A program made the position numbers and the translations under genes. From positions 57,388,600 to 57,452,599 of the forward strand of contig CM054154.1 of assembly GCA_028751875.1 (NCBI GenBank): a DNA stretch of 64,000 nt. Direction: 5' to 3'. The notes under the pieces are model-generated. The model saw nothing but the letters and a program-made list of their open reading frames with translations, ran no database searches and was not told where the DNA came from. This DNA comes from Rapana venosa. Lineage: Eukaryota; Mollusca; Gastropoda; Neogastropoda; Muricidae. Every line of letters begins with the position of its first letter. The stretch's first letter is position 1. Of the stretch, positions 1 through 11,540 are shown piece by piece.

Positions 1-94
1 ATGTATGTATGTTTGTATGTTTGTATGTATGTATGTATGTATGTATGTATATATGTATGTATGTATGCATGAATGTATGTATGTATGTGTAGAG

Positions 95-125
<31 letters not shown>

Positions 126-216
126 TGTATTTATGTATGTATGTATGTATGTATGTATGTATGTATGTATGTATGTATGTATGTATGTATGTATGTATGT
201 ATGTATGTATGTATGT
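1..216. repeat. (ATGT)n microsatellite
   Basis: Nearly uninterrupted ATGT tetranucleotide repeat with a few point changes, running to the edge of the window. It abuts the 5' end of an RTE LINE. Long Met-Tyr-Val-Cys ORFs here are only the translation of the repeat. Confidence 0.97.
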
Positions 217-548
217 AGGTCAGGTCAGGTCAGTCAGAGAAGTTCTCTGTTACTGCTACTGGTATCCATGTAACCCAGTACAACCTTTCGCATGTGAGGG
301 AGGAAACACCAATAGAAAAAAAACCACCAAAACATATGGAGACTTGGAGAGGAGATTGGCGCCACCAAGGAATATCCTAAGCCCACAGAAAAAACATGAA
401 AGACAAATGCAAAGCCAATATGATACCGGATCGGTCGAGGCCCGGGTTACCAACAACCGCGCTTTCCATTGATCAACACCAGGGTGGAAGTGACAAGTCA
501 GCTACTGGAGTTAAAACATTACTTAAGCCCCTAGAGAACAAATCACCA

Positions 549-1694
549 TTGGACATGGAACGTCCGTACACTCTACCAGTGCGGAAAAATCAAAGAACAG
601 ATATGAGCTTAGCCGCTAAAAACAGGACATCTTTGGGACTGGGAAAAAGTGAGAGGGAACAGGATTGGTGAGACATTGACTGAAGAAGGCAACAAGATCT
701 GGTTACAGTGGCCAAGAGAAACAATCACCAACATGGAGTGGCATTTATTGTCAGAAAGGAAGTAGTGGGGTGCATTATCAGCTGTACACCGGGCTTCCAG
801 CAGGATTATCAGCATCCGGGTGTCGGCCAAGCCAAGAACATCACCATCATACAAATCTATGCACCATCATCTGACCATGCAGATGAAGAAGTAGAACAAT
901 TTTACGAAGATCTTGAAGAGACCATTATGAAAATACCCAAGAAGGACACCATCATCATCCAAAGGGATTTTAACGCCAAAGTAGGTCCTGCCCTTACAAC
1001 CAATGGGCCGAACAGTTGGTCATTTTGGGAACTGGAGAGACCAACGACGGGATACGTCTTGCTGGAGTTTGCCTGCACCCACAGACATTACCATTCCCAA
1101 ATACCCTCTACCCCCACAAGCAGTCAAGGAGGAAAAACCTGGCATGCGCCAAACGGCAAGATCCATAACCAAATAGATTTTATCTTAACACCACGGCCGC
1201 TTAAAAATCCAGCATCAACAGACCCCAGAAGAAGAACCTACCCTGTAGCTGAAAATAGCAGCGACCACGACCTTGTGCTGCTGGTATTCAAAATTGAAGC
1301 TGAAGAAAAACAAACAGCCTCCCAAACCCACGAAATCAAATTTGACGTGGACAAACTGAAAGATCCAGATGTCGAGGAGACCTTCCAAGCAAGCTTGGCG
1401 GACGTTTTGCGGAATAAACCCTCCTGGACAAGGGCATCAATGACCTCACCAAACAACTTAATAAAGGCAGTCCGAGGAACAGCAGAGGAGGTACTCGGTT
1501 GTCAGAGGAAAAACACCAGCCATGGACTCCCAAATGACATCTTGGGCACTCTGCGATACAAGAACACTAAAAACCAACCAGGTCTTCCAACCCTAAAGAA
1601 TCCCGGGGAGGCCAACAATCTTGTGAAGAAGTCAATGTTAAAGGCCAGAGAGAAGGGGATCATGATCAATGTGATGAGATCGAAAAAAGCATGA
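549..1694 (+). pseudogene. RTE-A endonuclease domain, frameshifted
   Basis: The exonuclease/endonuclease/phosphatase fold domain that would nick target DNA for target-primed reverse transcription. Visible motifs are WNVRTLYQCGKIKE near 560 (first catalytic block), the HQHGVAFIVRKEVVGCIISC stretch at about 725-785, QIYAPSSDHADEE at about 850-890, and RDFNAKVG at 964-987, where the family has GDFNAKVG. An IDFILTPR block lies near 1175 and SDHDLVLLVF near 1258. The first block and the rest are in different frames, so the start is lost. The segment from 708 reads open for 328 codons to 1694. Domains of this type are often mis-annotated in host gene sets as craniofacial development protein 2-like. 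Confidence 0.83.
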
Positions 1695-1938
1695 AAGTGG
1701 GCAACAGTAAAAAGGCATACGACACCCTGCAGAAACTCACAAAACCACTTAAAAACCAAATCATCATCATTGAAGACAGCCCCGGGAAACCTCCTCACAG
1801 AAAGCCAGCTGCATTGAACAGGGGGGTCTGAGTATTGTCAAGAGCTGTACAACAAACCCAATACAACCTGACAAGAAATAAAAGAAGAAAAGCAGCAACA
1901 TCAAGAGCACCCTCGCCATTACCTATACTGAGGAAGAA

Positions 1939-3412
1939 TTGGAAGAAGCCATCCGCAGCTTACCAGTAGGAAAGTCCCCCAGGACCCAAAAAAAACATAC
2001 CAGCAGAGCTGCTCAAGCATGGTGGCGAAACAGCCCATCACACATGTTACAGCTATCTGTCAGAAGATTTTGGGAGACAAAACAGTGGCCAACAGAATGG
2101 ACACAATCACTCATCATACCCCTGCCCAAGAAGGGAATTTACGCCAAATGCCAAAACTATAGAACAATCAGCCTCATCACCACGCCAGCAAGATCATGCT
2201 AAAAGTTATTTTAAATCAAATAAAGAAGGAGGCAGAAAAACAAATTGCAGAGGAACAAGCTGGGTTTGGGGCGGGCAGAGCACAATCGAACAGATTTTTA
2301 ACTGCCACACCCTGATGGAAAAACATCTTCAACATCAGAGAGACCTGTTCCACAACTTCATCGACTTCAAGAAAGCTTTCGACAGAGTATGGCACGAAGG
2401 CCTGTGGCAGGTTCTCAGAATGTTGGCATTGAAGAAGGACTAGTGCAAACCATTCAAGCACTATACAACACCGCAAGCATGCAGTCCTTCTGAACAATCA
2501 GGTCGGAGACTACTCCAAACCACAGTTGGTGTCTGACAAGGATGCCTGTTTTCTCCAGTTCTGTTTTTATCTGTTCTTGGAAAACATTATGAGAGAGACC
2601 CTCCATGACTTCCACTCTACCATCTCCTTTGGGCGGCAGACCCCTCAACAACTTGCGGTTTGCCGATGACATTGACCTCATGGGCGGAAGAAACCCAAAA
2701 GATCTGCAAGATCTTACGACCAATTTTAGAACAGAGCTGAAGCAAAGGGATGGAGGTGAGCTCGGAGAAAAGTAAATTTACTTGTGAACAGCACGAGCAA
2801 CGCCACTGCTAAAATTTACATGAACGGCCAGCAACTGGAGGAGGTAGACGCTTTTAAGTACCTTGGCGCTACACGCACAAAGGATGGGCGATCGACGACA
2901 GAAATCAAAGTCAGAATAGCCATGGCAGCATCCTCCATGACAAAACTCACCAAAATATGGAAAAGTAAAGAGATCAGTTTCCCAATCAAACTACAAAGCC
3001 CTAATTCAGACTATCCTGCTGTACGTAAGTGAAACCTGGACATTGACTGCTAAAACAGCAAAGCGAATCCAATCATTTGAAACAAAATGCCATAGAAAAC
3101 TACTGGGCATATCCTGGAGAGAACGAAAGACCAATGAATTTGTCAAGAGTCAAATAACAAAGCCTGGCAGGTCCACAGGAACCCTTCCACTATCGTCAAG
3201 AAGAAAAAGCTGACATGGTTCGGCCCCGTCACCCGCCACACAACACCTGCCAAAAACAGTACTGCAGGAACACTCGAAGGGGGCAGAAAGAGGGGAAGAC
3301 AGAACAAGTCATGGATGGACAACATCAGAGAATGGACCAGGATGAATGACTCGGCACTACTGGGCAGAGCCGAGGACCGAGATGGATGGAGGAGGCTTAC
3401 CACGGCATCGTC
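1939..3412 (+). pseudogene. RTE-A reverse transcriptase and C-terminal region, frameshifted
   Basis: Reverse transcriptase of the LINE. It opens with EEAIRSLPVGKSP at 1942 and a frameshifted SLIIPLPKKG / NYRTISLI block near 2110-2180. These are followed by EEQAGF (2250), FIDFKKAFDRVWHEG (about 2355-2400), a damaged GVRQGC block (about 2525) and the catalytic FADDIDLMGG block (about 2660-2690), whose two aspartates would bind metal. KYLGATRTKDGRSTTEIKV lies at about 2858-2912. The C-terminal RTE region follows to about 3412. At least six indels or stops separate these blocks. Comparison with the copy at 16,779, which reads much better, shows where the breaks lie. Confidence 0.83.
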
Positions 3413-3478
3413 TTTCGTGTCTCCCCCACCACCGCCAAGGTCACGGGTCTGATGATGATGATGATGATGACGGAGACA

Positions 3479-3830
3479 CATACATCTAACTTGTATGTAA
3501 TTTGGGTGCCTGGATCCGAGGTTTTAAAGCGGAGAGAAGCGTCACGTTAAAAAAGAAGCCGAAGTGTGTTGGATCAAGAACGCATCCTTGCTTCACTCAA
3601 TTAGCGACGGGAAATTCATCATCCTTACTGCCATTAACCGCTCATGGTTTCATACTGTGAAAGCATCTGATTATTTTCGCTATCTTGGGAGGGATTCTAA
3701 TCGGGAAGATCTGTCCCCAGTCCCGAGTCAAACGCCTTGATGAGACCAAAAAAGTAGATGTAGAGATCCGTTCTTACCCTTCTCTTGGATCTGTCATGCG
3801 TCAATATATCCATGTATATGTATGTCTTTT
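3479..3830. other. No recognisable gene
   Basis: Non-repetitive-looking sequence between the RTE tail and a microsatellite. Neither strand shows a domain I recognise. Confidence 0.5.
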
Positions 3831-3837
3831 ATTATCT

Positions 3838-3861
3838 ATATGTCTGTCTGTCTCCCGTCTT

Positions 3862-3902
<41 letters not shown>

Positions 3903-3928
3903 ATGTATGTATGTATGTATTATGTATG

Positions 3929-3959
<31 letters not shown>

Positions 3960-3984
3960 TGTATGTTGTATGTATGTATGTATG
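3838..3984. repeat. (CTGT)n then (ATGT)n compound microsatellite
   Basis: Two adjacent tetranucleotide arrays: CTGT/GTCT to about 3900, then ATGT with small interruptions to 3984. Overlapping ORFs on both strands are repeat translations. Confidence 0.95.
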
Positions 3985-4810
3985 TGGAAAGAGGAACTGA
4001 TGAAATGCCGAATTCTTTTGCTGTTATTGTTCATGAAACGAGTTTATGTTTCATTATAAAGTTAAACCAATGTATCAAGAGAAAATGTTGGCAAAACCAG
4101 TTTTACACAATAGGGACATCAATATTGGAAACAAAGTACTTAAATATACGGCATGGAATTAGAAACAAGTTTTACCTAATTACTGAATTTTCTAGAATCC
4201 AATGGATCGAATTATTTATAGACAAATATCATGTTCGGCTTGCTTTTTTGGACTGTCCTAGGGCATGTCATATCTATCAACCAAAATCAGAATGAGGAAT
4301 TGATTACACAGGCTAATACAGCAACAAACACAACTGTCTCTCTAAATAGATAATCCTGAGTTCAAACCTATTATTTCATAGTTATATTTCAGAGCAATTG
4401 TTAAAGATGAATCAAACCACTAGGAGTATTGTCGAGGGTAGAATTGAATATAACTCTGTACCAATCCAATGTTACCCCTGCTTCTGAAAAATGTATAAAT
4501 AAAAAATGTTATGCTCAAATTGTTTCAGACTAGAACAGTATACACAATGATTGCCATAAATATAATGTTGAAAGAAACTGGACTGGAAGCAGGCCACAAC
4601 TAAAGTTTATGCAAATCAGAAAGGACAACAAGAAACATGTGTTTGGGTGATATGATTATACAGAATTTTTGGAACATAATTGAAGATGAATTCAAAGATA
4701 TGTACCAAGCCAGAGGAGATATATCCCATACTGCAAATATTCTGTTTAGAACTGATAAAGACTTCTACTGTGATAATATATCTCACCTTATCATGCATTC
4801 TACACGCGCG
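3985..4810. other. AT-rich sequence, no recognisable gene
   Basis: About 0.8 kb with no convincing coding motif or tandem repeat. A 157-codon ORF running out of the upstream microsatellite has no family resemblance that I can see. Confidence 0.5.
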
Positions 4811-5063
4811 CGCATACATAATAATAATAATAATAAGAAGAAGAAGAAGAAGAAGAAGATATGGAATTTATATAGCTCTGAATCTTGCAAAAAACCAAAC
4901 AAATCGAAGTGCTTGCACTTAAAACATTTACACGCATGCAACTTTCCTTTAACATAATGAACAACATATTTCAAATCCATGCGCGCGCTCGTACGTACGT
5001 ACGTACGCACGCACACACACAAACACACACACATGCACACACACACACACACACACACACTAT
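4811..5063 (-). mobile_element. L2-like LINE 3' end fragment with internal (CA)n
   Basis: The short AAT/AAG array at 4821-4858 is the trinucleotide tail. It is followed by the degraded L2-type 3' end (TTTATATAGCTC and CTTGCAAAAA near 4866-4895). A CGTA/CA-rich microsatellite at about 4980-5060 sits where other copies of this LINE have a CA repeat in the 3' UTR (compare 8636, 16,592, 20,640, 54,513). No coding sequence remains. Confidence 0.7.
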
Positions 5064-5344
5064 TATATACACTAATATATTATTTTTAAAAAGCCCTATT
5101 TGAAGAGTATGAGCGCATAAAAAGCACACGTTTGCTGGGTGGAGGAGGAGAGGAGGGAGGTCATTGAAGGCAATATTGTCAGTAATGACGCAACGTATGC
5201 CTAGTATTTTCTAACGTTTTTTTCCTGTACCTTTTTATTATCTAAAGTATAAACGTGTAAGAATGGGTGAAACAGTAGGTAAGTAATTTGTTTGTCCTGA
5301 CGTTTTATGATTTTCTTTTTTTAATTCTTAAACATTTTCTATTC
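5064..5344. other. No recognisable gene
   Basis: AT-rich sequence with nothing recognisable on either strand. Confidence 0.45.
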
Positions 5345-5624
5345 AAATGTGTGTGTGGACGTGAGCGCGCACGCACGCAGGTGGTATGAGTATATGTGTG
5401 CGTGATATGTATATGTGGGAATTTGTATTTTCAATGTATTACCATATCGATTTTCCTTTTTTTACTGGTTTAATTTAATGGTAAATGATGGGAATAATGT
5501 AGTATCTTAGTATAATCATTAAGAAATTTGTTCTTAGATAGATGGCTAGATGAAAAAAAGCAAATGCATTGCTAACTCAATGTACCATCCGGAAATAAAA
5601 TTTTGACTTGACTTGACTTGACAC
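5345..5624 (+). mobile_element. 3' UTR fragment of a (TTGAC)n-tailed LINE
   Basis: A GT-rich stretch with CG-containing purine/pyrimidine runs, ending AATAAAATTTTGACTTGACT and further TTGAC units (about 5596-5622). The Rex1-like LINE at 29,742-33,450 has the same kind of GT-rich 3' UTR and the same TTGAC pentanucleotide tail at 33,433-33,452. This is probably a 5'-truncated copy of that family or a close relative. The left boundary is approximate. Confidence 0.55.
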
Positions 5625-6066
5625 TCGCGAACACACTTAGTAGGTGAAAGATGCTGTTGCAAAATTAGGGACAGATATGTGGGGGAAAGTCTCAGGTAGA
5701 AAATAAGTGTGTTTTGAGGCTGGATTTGAAGGTGTGAAATGAATGCTTTTGGCGAAGTGAAAGAGGGAAGTGATTCCAGGTGGATGGACCGGAAACAGAG
5801 GAGCCACGGCCAACAGGGGTTTGTTTGAATCTGGGTGTTCGAAAGCACAAAGTATCTGCGGCTGAACGAAGTGAACGGGGTGGAGTGTTCAGGTGAAGAC
5901 AGTTACAGAGATAAGAGGGTGCAGATTTTGGACCATTGAAACAGAGAGTATTGATCTTATACTCCAGTCTTTGTGAGACAGGCAGCCAGTGAAGAGATCG
6001 CAGAAGATTGATGTGTTCAGATTTTTTCTTTCTTAGGACCAGTCGAGCTGCAGAGTTTTGTATGCG

Positions 6067-6309
6067 TTAAAGAGAGTGAATGGATGATGCTGATAGGCCA
6101 AGCAAAAGAGAATGACAGTAGTCTAAACGTGAAAGAATGCAAGATAGAGATGTGACGAGCTTGGAAGTTGCATCAGTGGACAGATACTTGCGAATCGCGC
6201 TTATGCGCCGTAATTGATAGTAGCAAGACTGGCAGGTCTGGGTGATGAATTTTTTCATAGAGAGTGTGTTGTCAAGAACTACTCCTAAATACTTCACAGA
6301 GTTGGACAA
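6067..6309 (-). pseudogene. L2-like LINE RT thumb fragment
   Basis: An 80-codon open stretch carrying SVKYLGVVLDNTLSMKKF followed by a YYQLRRISAIRKYLSTDA segment. It is the best-preserved piece of this copy and matches the same region at 54,949-55,410. Not a host gene. Confidence 0.75.
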
Positions 6310-6923
6310 AGGAACTGACGTTTTGCCGAATTCTATTGAAGTTTTTTGCGATAGAGGAAAGTTTATGTTGGGTCCCTATGAGCATGGCTTCGGTTTTATC
6401 GGCATTAAGTTGTAACTTGTTCTGAGTCATCCAGTTTTGAATGTCTTGAAGGCATTAGGACATATTTTTCAGGAGGGAAGGCAAGTTTTCAACAGTATCA
6501 CTGCACTGAAGCTGAGTATCATCGGCATAGAAATGATGATCAATATGATGGTTGTTTATTATATGTTAGAGTGGAGCAGTGTAGAGAGTAAAGAGAACAG
6601 GGCCCAGGACTGATCCCTGCGGGACTCCACATTCCATTTTGACAGGTTTTGATTGAATTTTGTTTACAATAACTTTCTGGAACCGGACTGTGAGGTATGA
6701 AGTAAACCAGGTGAGGGCTGTGCCGTTAATACCAAACGTATTTTGGAGGCGAGAAAGAAGAATTGAGTGATTTTTAGTATGAAAGGCTGCAAATAAGTCC
6801 AGAAGAGTGAGAAGGGAGATTTTTCCTGCATCAGAAGCAAGTAGAAGTGTATCTTAAGTGTGGACTAGGGTGGTTTCGGTGCTGTGGTTGGGGCGATAGG
6901 CAGATTGAAAAGGGGGAAGGAGA

Positions 6924-7226
6924 TCATTGGAATGAAGGTGGTTGTTGAGTTGTTTGAGAAACAACTTTTTCTAGTACTTTAGAGACAAAGGGTAAGTTTG
7001 AGACAGGTCTATAATTCTTCAGAATGTTGGGATCGAGGTCTTGCTTTCTCAGTAGAGGTGTGACTATTGCTGTTTTAAGAGCTGATGGTAAATTTCCTGA
7101 CACAAGGGATGAGTTTACTATTATAGTTATAATAGGTACAAGTTGTGGAAGGCATTGTGAGAAAACAGGAGCAGGTATAGGATCAAGATCGCACGATTTT
7201 ATAGTAATTTTCTTCAGAATTGTCAT
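6924..7226 (-). pseudogene. L2-like LINE RT N-terminal (fingers) fragment
   Basis: A 100-codon stretch with an IKSCDLDPIPAPVFSQCLP segment and KNYRPVSNLPFVSKVLEKVV, which together are diagnostic of the L2/CR1 RT fingers. The equivalent plus-strand stretch is at 10,760-11,088. Confidence 0.78.
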
Positions 7227-8066
7227 GATTTCTTTTTCACTTGTGGGATGGAAGGAAAAGAGAGGAGTGGCAGTGAACTGAGGATAAGGAGGCGCAGGCT
7301 GGAATTGAGTCTGATCCAGTCTGGAGCGTATGTTTCGAACTTTGAAAAGAAGGAAGAAAAGATGGCTGGGGGTTCAGACAGGCTGTGAGTGTTAGGCAGA
7401 GGAGTTGATTTTGCAGACCCAAGGAGATTTGAGGTGAGGGGAAAAAGAGATTTTATGGATGTAGCACAGAGAACTTGGGAAAAGTAAGTAGTCTGTCTTT
7501 GCTGAATGGATTAAGACTTTGACTTTGTTTATTTGTTTTCGGGAAAGCTGTTCGTTTATTTCGGTTTTTGACTTCTACCCCTACCGTTCTAGTTGCCGGT
7601 GTTTGGGCTTCGCTATCAAGATGTCTTGGGTATACCATGGCGCACAGGGTCTGTCAGGGAGGAGATGGTCAGTAGGAGGTGCATGATCATCAAGCAGTTG
7701 GCGGAGAATTGTGTTATAGTAATCAGAGAGGTCAGTATGGTCAGACGTTCGTGAAAAACGTTCGGAAGCTTGTGAAGAGACGGTATGAATGTCTAAGGCC
7801 TTAAGATTGCGACCAGTAACATATTTCTTCTTTCTGACAGGCTTTGTGATGTTGAGACGGAAAAAAATGGCGAAATGACCAGAATGCAGTTAATCGGTGA
7901 CAGAAACAGGTGTGACTGATTAAATGAAGCATTAGGAATCAGCCAGTCTGAAAATGACCAGATCTGTGCGTTGCTTCGTTTACCAGTTGGGAGAGAGAAT
8001 GGTTGGACAGAGAAAGAGAAAGACGTTTGACATCTGGAGAAGACTGGTTGTGAAATGGAAGTTGAA

Positions 8067-8168
8067 GTCATACATACATACATACAAACACACACACATA
8101 CCTACATACATACATACAAACAAACAAACATACATACGAACACACACATACATACATACATACATACA

Positions 8169-8202
<34 letters not shown>

Positions 8203-8279
8203 CATACATACATACATACATACATACATACATACATACATACATACATACATACATACATACATACATACATACATAG
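8067..8279. repeat. (CATA)n microsatellite
   Basis: About 213 bp of CATA repeats, impure at the left and pure at the right. It marks the 5' truncation point of the adjacent L2-like LINE. Confidence 0.96.
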
Positions 8280-8490
8280 GGAAAATTGTACATCCTTGTG
8301 TTCGTTTTGGCACCCAGAATTGTTTGTTTAGAACCATTTTCTTCAATATTATCTGCTTTTCGAAATATTTCAATTCATAATTTTCATCTTTTGATTTATT
8401 CTTCAAAATTTTGTTTGGCTGATGATTTGCATTCACCTGATTGTGCTGGTCCTTGTGACCCTGCCGCAGCCTGAACTTTTTCACCTGATC

Positions 8491-8917
8491 CACGAACTAA
8501 TAATAATAATAATACATGAAATTTATAAAGCGCCATATCTTGAAAAAAACACCAAATCATAGCGCTTTCGTTCATCTCACTCATTCACATGCATCCAGTT
8601 ACAATCAATAGTTTTTACAAATTCAAATGTATACAGTCACACGCACACACGCACACACATAAAGGTTATACACTTCGGCAGGGTGGTGGGGGGTTGTCTG
8701 TTGAGGGCAGGGACACAAGTGAGATGGAACAAGAGAGGAGAATCTTAGGTTTGAAATAAATGAGCCTTGAGGCCGGATTTAAAAGCTTCATAAGATGGCT
8801 TTTGGCGGAGGGAGAGAGGGAGGTCATTCCAGATCGATGAACCAGAAACAGAGAAAGAGCGACGGCCAACGGTGGATTGGTTGAATCTAGGTTTTCTTAA
8901 GCACAAGGTATCTGCAC
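8491..8917 (-). mobile_element. L2-like LINE 3' end (C-terminus plus 3' UTR)
   Basis: On the minus strand, the coding C-terminus (TVGRRSFSVSGSSIWNDLPL and then LKAHLFQT, about 8910-8745) is followed by a 3' UTR with a short CA-rich stretch (8636-8660). The L2-type end follows (AGCGC...GCGC inverted-repeat region at 8530-8565) with an ATT/AAT tail at 8500-8515. Its 5' edge at about 8917 abuts the 5' region of a plus-strand L2 copy, so the two are head to head. Confidence 0.8.
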
Positions 8918-9451
8918 CACCACCACCCAGTGTTCGCCACTCCACTACTATGACATCAACTGCTGAAGACATAAAGGCATTGTCCTCACGTGATTTCTTC
9001 CCCGTACACTACGAACTGAAACAGCATCTTTCAAACTTGGGAATCTACTGCAGCAAAACTTGACGAGGAACAGGTGCAGGCAGACATCATCGCCTGCAGC
9101 GTGCTTCCATTACATCCGTCTCCCCCAACACCTCTGACGTCACTGCCACAACGACCACAACCAGCGGCAGCACATGCTCCTTCACATCTTTGTCCTCCAG
9201 TGCTCCATCCTCTGCCTGTGACTGATAATATGTGTTCTGTCAGTAATGGGTATCACAGTGTGCATCAGACTATAAATCCCCCTATGAAATTAGTTCTTTC
9301 ACCGTCTTCCACACCTGATTCGCCATCTCAACTCTGGTCTGCCCTTCCACTGCACACATCTCTACCATCATCCCCGTCCTCTTTCTCTGATAGTCACCCT
9401 CACTCACCACCGTCATCTCCAACTTCTCTGCCTCCCTAAAACCTTCTTCAC

Positions 9452-10370
9452 ATGTGTTTTCTTAATGCGCAGTCTGTTTGCCCAGATGGTAAAGCCGACC
9501 TTCTTTCCGATTTTATATCTGAACAGAACATTTATCTAATCTTTCTCACAGAAACCTGGCTTAACCCACAAGGTCATGAACCAAAGATTAAACAACTGAC
9601 ACCACCTGGTTATACAACTCTTTCTTTCCCCGACCCTCCCGTGGAGGTGGCATTGCCGTAGTTTGCAAAGACACACTGCATCCAGCTCTTTCTTCTACCA
9701 CTCCCTACCTTTCTCACCTGAATCTTTTGAAGTCTATGAACTCAACCTCATCTTACCTAGCCACAATGTTACTTTCTGCTGCCTTTACCGCCCACCTACC
9801 AGCCGAAAGAACAACCTGACATCTTCATTTTTCCATCAAGAATTTCAATCTCTCCTCGATCACTACAGTCTCTCCCCTAGAAAGCATATCGTTCTTGGTG
9901 ACTTTAGTTTTCACTTCGACAACCAGTCTTCTCCTAATGTCAAACGTCTTTATCTTTCCTTGTCAAATCACTCTCTTTCTAAGCTGGTGAATGAAGCAAC
10001 ATACAGATCAGGTCATATCTTAGACTGGCTCATCACCGATGTTTCACAAGATCTCGACACCTCTGTCTCCGTCCTTGACCACTGCTTTCTGATCATTCTG
10101 CCATTCTTTTCTTCCTTAACATTGCAAAACCTATCAAAAAGAAGAAGTGCATCACCCGTCGTAACCTCAAGGCTATTGATATTCAATCTTTCTCTTCCCA
10201 AGCTGTTGAACGCCTATCACAAACCCATGACCACACTGACCCTTCTAAACGACACTGTACTCAGCCAACTGCTTGATGAGCATGCACCTCCCACTGACCA
10301 TATTCTTCCTGATAGGCCTTTCGCCCCATGGCACACCCATGATATCCTGGTGGCAAAGCGCAAACAATGA
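9452..10370 (+). pseudogene. L2-like LINE endonuclease, frameshifted
   Basis: APE-type endonuclease of the LINE. CFLNAQSVCPDGKADLLSDF at 9455 and IFLTETWLNPQGHEPKIKQL near 9540 give the first catalytic blocks. CCLYRPPTSRKNN at about 9780, then IVLGDFSFHFDNQSSPNVKR at about 9889 (family GDFNFHF), and a damaged SDH block near 10,078 follow. A frameshift at about 9660 and the loss of the Ser-Asp-His serine show it is inactive. A basic, Gln/Lys-rich linker to the RT begins near 10,355. Confidence 0.82.
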
Positions 10371-10508
10371 CAACTAGAACGGCAGTGGCAAAAACCAAAA
10401 ACTGAAATAAACAAACGACTCTTTCAAAAACAAACCAACAAAGTACAAACCTTAATCCACTCAGCCAAGACAAACTACTACTCTGCTCAAGTTCTCAATG
10501 CAACATCC

Positions 10509-11190
10509 ATGAAATCTCTTTTTTCCCTCACCTCAACTCTTCTTGGATCTGCAAAGACAAGCCCTCTGTCTAATGACCACAGTCACTCTGAACTTCCTGA
10601 TATATTTTCTTCGTTCTTTTCTGACAAAGTCCGTAACATTTGCTCCAAACGTGATCAGACTTCCTTCAAACCTGTACCTCCTGATCCCCAATTCACAAGC
10701 ACTCCTCTCCTTTTCTTTCAGCCAACAAGTGAGGAAGAAATCAGAAACAAATCTAAATGAAATGACCATAAAATCATGTGATCTTGATCCTATGCCTGCT
10801 TTTCCTTTCACACAGTGCCTTCCGCAGCTTATACCAACTATCACGAAGATTGTAAACCCATCTCTTCTTTCGGGAATGTTTCCATCAGAACTCGAAACTG
10901 CAATAGCTACACCACTACTCAAAAAGCACGAACTCGACCCTAACATTCTGAAGAATTACAGGCCTGTTTCTAACCTACTTTTCATTTCCAAGGTCCTTGG
11001 AAAAGTCGTTCTGAAACAGCTCAACAGCCATCTTCATTCAAATAGTATCCTTCCCACATTTCAGTCTGCCTATCAACCACAGCACTGAAACCACTTAGTC
11101 CACATGTTAAACACGCTTCTAAACGCTTCTGACTCAAGGAAAATCTCCCTTCTCACTATTCTCGACTTATCTGCAGCATTTGACAGATAG
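10509..11190 (+). pseudogene. L2-like LINE RT fingers, interrupted by LTR insertion
   Basis: SDKVRNICSKRDQTSF (about 10,620), a CDLDPMPAFPFTQCLPQLIP segment (10,780), then PLLKKHELDPNILKNYRPVS with KVVLKQLNSHLHS. After a stop near 11,087, ILDLSAAFD at about 11,160 is the first catalytic aspartate block. A stop follows immediately and the LTR begins 20 bp later. Confidence 0.82.
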
Positions 11191-11540
11191 ATCACTACAT
11201 CTGTCACCTTTCGCATAATTCTGCGCATAATTCCGTGCATTACTCGGTGCTATTTCTCTCTCTGTGCGTCTGGAAGCTGGTGTCTTTCTGTGCTCACATT
11301 CGCATTTTTTTTACGTACGTGGTTAACTCCAGCTTAGTGGCATGCACATTCCCTTTTCTCTGCAATTTTGCATGCAGGTTAGCTTCTTGTGAAGTTCCTG
11401 GTCGTGAGTTAGGGTTTGTTTCATCAGCTGAGTAGCAGCAGCTTTAAATAGGAGGTCTTGACTTCAGTTACGAGGAGGAGATTCAGTCTTTGGCTGAAGT
11501 TCGCTGGTCGCCGTTCTAGCTGGGCTGTTGGGCGCCGCAT

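Larger units (their letters stand above)
217..3478 (+). mobile_element. RTE-clade LINE, family RTE-A copy 1, essentially full length
   Basis: A 3.26 kb non-LTR retrotransposon. The 5' end carries short GGTCA repeats followed by a leader that recurs at 58,763. An apurinic-type endonuclease domain (about 549-1340) is followed by a linker, a reverse transcriptase (about 1920-2900) and the C-terminal region typical of RTE elements (WTLTAETAKRIQSFETKCHR-type block, then a GHVTRH-like block). It ends in a TGATGATGA tail, as RTE elements end in short tandem repeats rather than poly(A). Several frameshifts and stops make it non-autonomous. The same family occurs at 16,779-17,940 and 58,763-61,733. 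RTE assignment rests on domain order, short 3' UTR and tail; the exact subclade is uncertain. Confidence 0.88.
5625..8066 (-). mobile_element. L2-like (CR1-group) LINE, minus strand, 5'-truncated
   Basis: A 2.4 kb LINE remnant read from high to low coordinates. The 5' truncation falls inside the endonuclease, at an FNFHF motif near 8060 where it meets a CATA microsatellite. It continues through an endonuclease-RT linker (about 7440-7640), RT blocks KNYRPVSNLPFVSKVLEKVV (about 7018), VPQGS-type (about 6625) and an ADD-type block (about 6530). VKYLGVVLDNTLSMKKF (about 6240-6300), SRLDYC near 6120 and the C-terminal IWN-type block follow. Many frameshifts. The 3' UTR is missing, the fragment ending next to the TTGAC-tailed LINE. 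Confidence 0.82.
8918..11201 (+). mobile_element. L2-like LINE, plus strand, segment 1 (5' region, endonuclease, RT start)
   Basis: First of three segments of one near-complete LINE (others at 14,552-14,905 and 15,794-16,778; about 3.6 kb in total). It contains a Ser/Pro-rich leader (9074-9439), endonuclease (from 9452) and RT fingers (10,509-11,200). It stops where an LTR inserted. The RT frame continues in register at 14,552 once the LTR and one copy of a 4-5 bp target duplication (CATC) are discounted. That is good evidence for a simple insertion into this LINE. Confidence 0.85.

Noticed and set aside
5..472. ORFs made of Met-Tyr-Val-Cys or Ile-His-Thr-Tyr repeats (also near 3,800-4,050, 8,000-8,490, 21,550-22,050)
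   Set aside because: Direct translation of ATGT/CATA microsatellites, open in several frames and on both strands; no protein signal.
549..1694. Host craniofacial development protein 2-like gene
   Set aside because: The endonuclease is part of a repeated RTE LINE with adjoining reverse transcriptase; database names of this kind usually reflect such elements.
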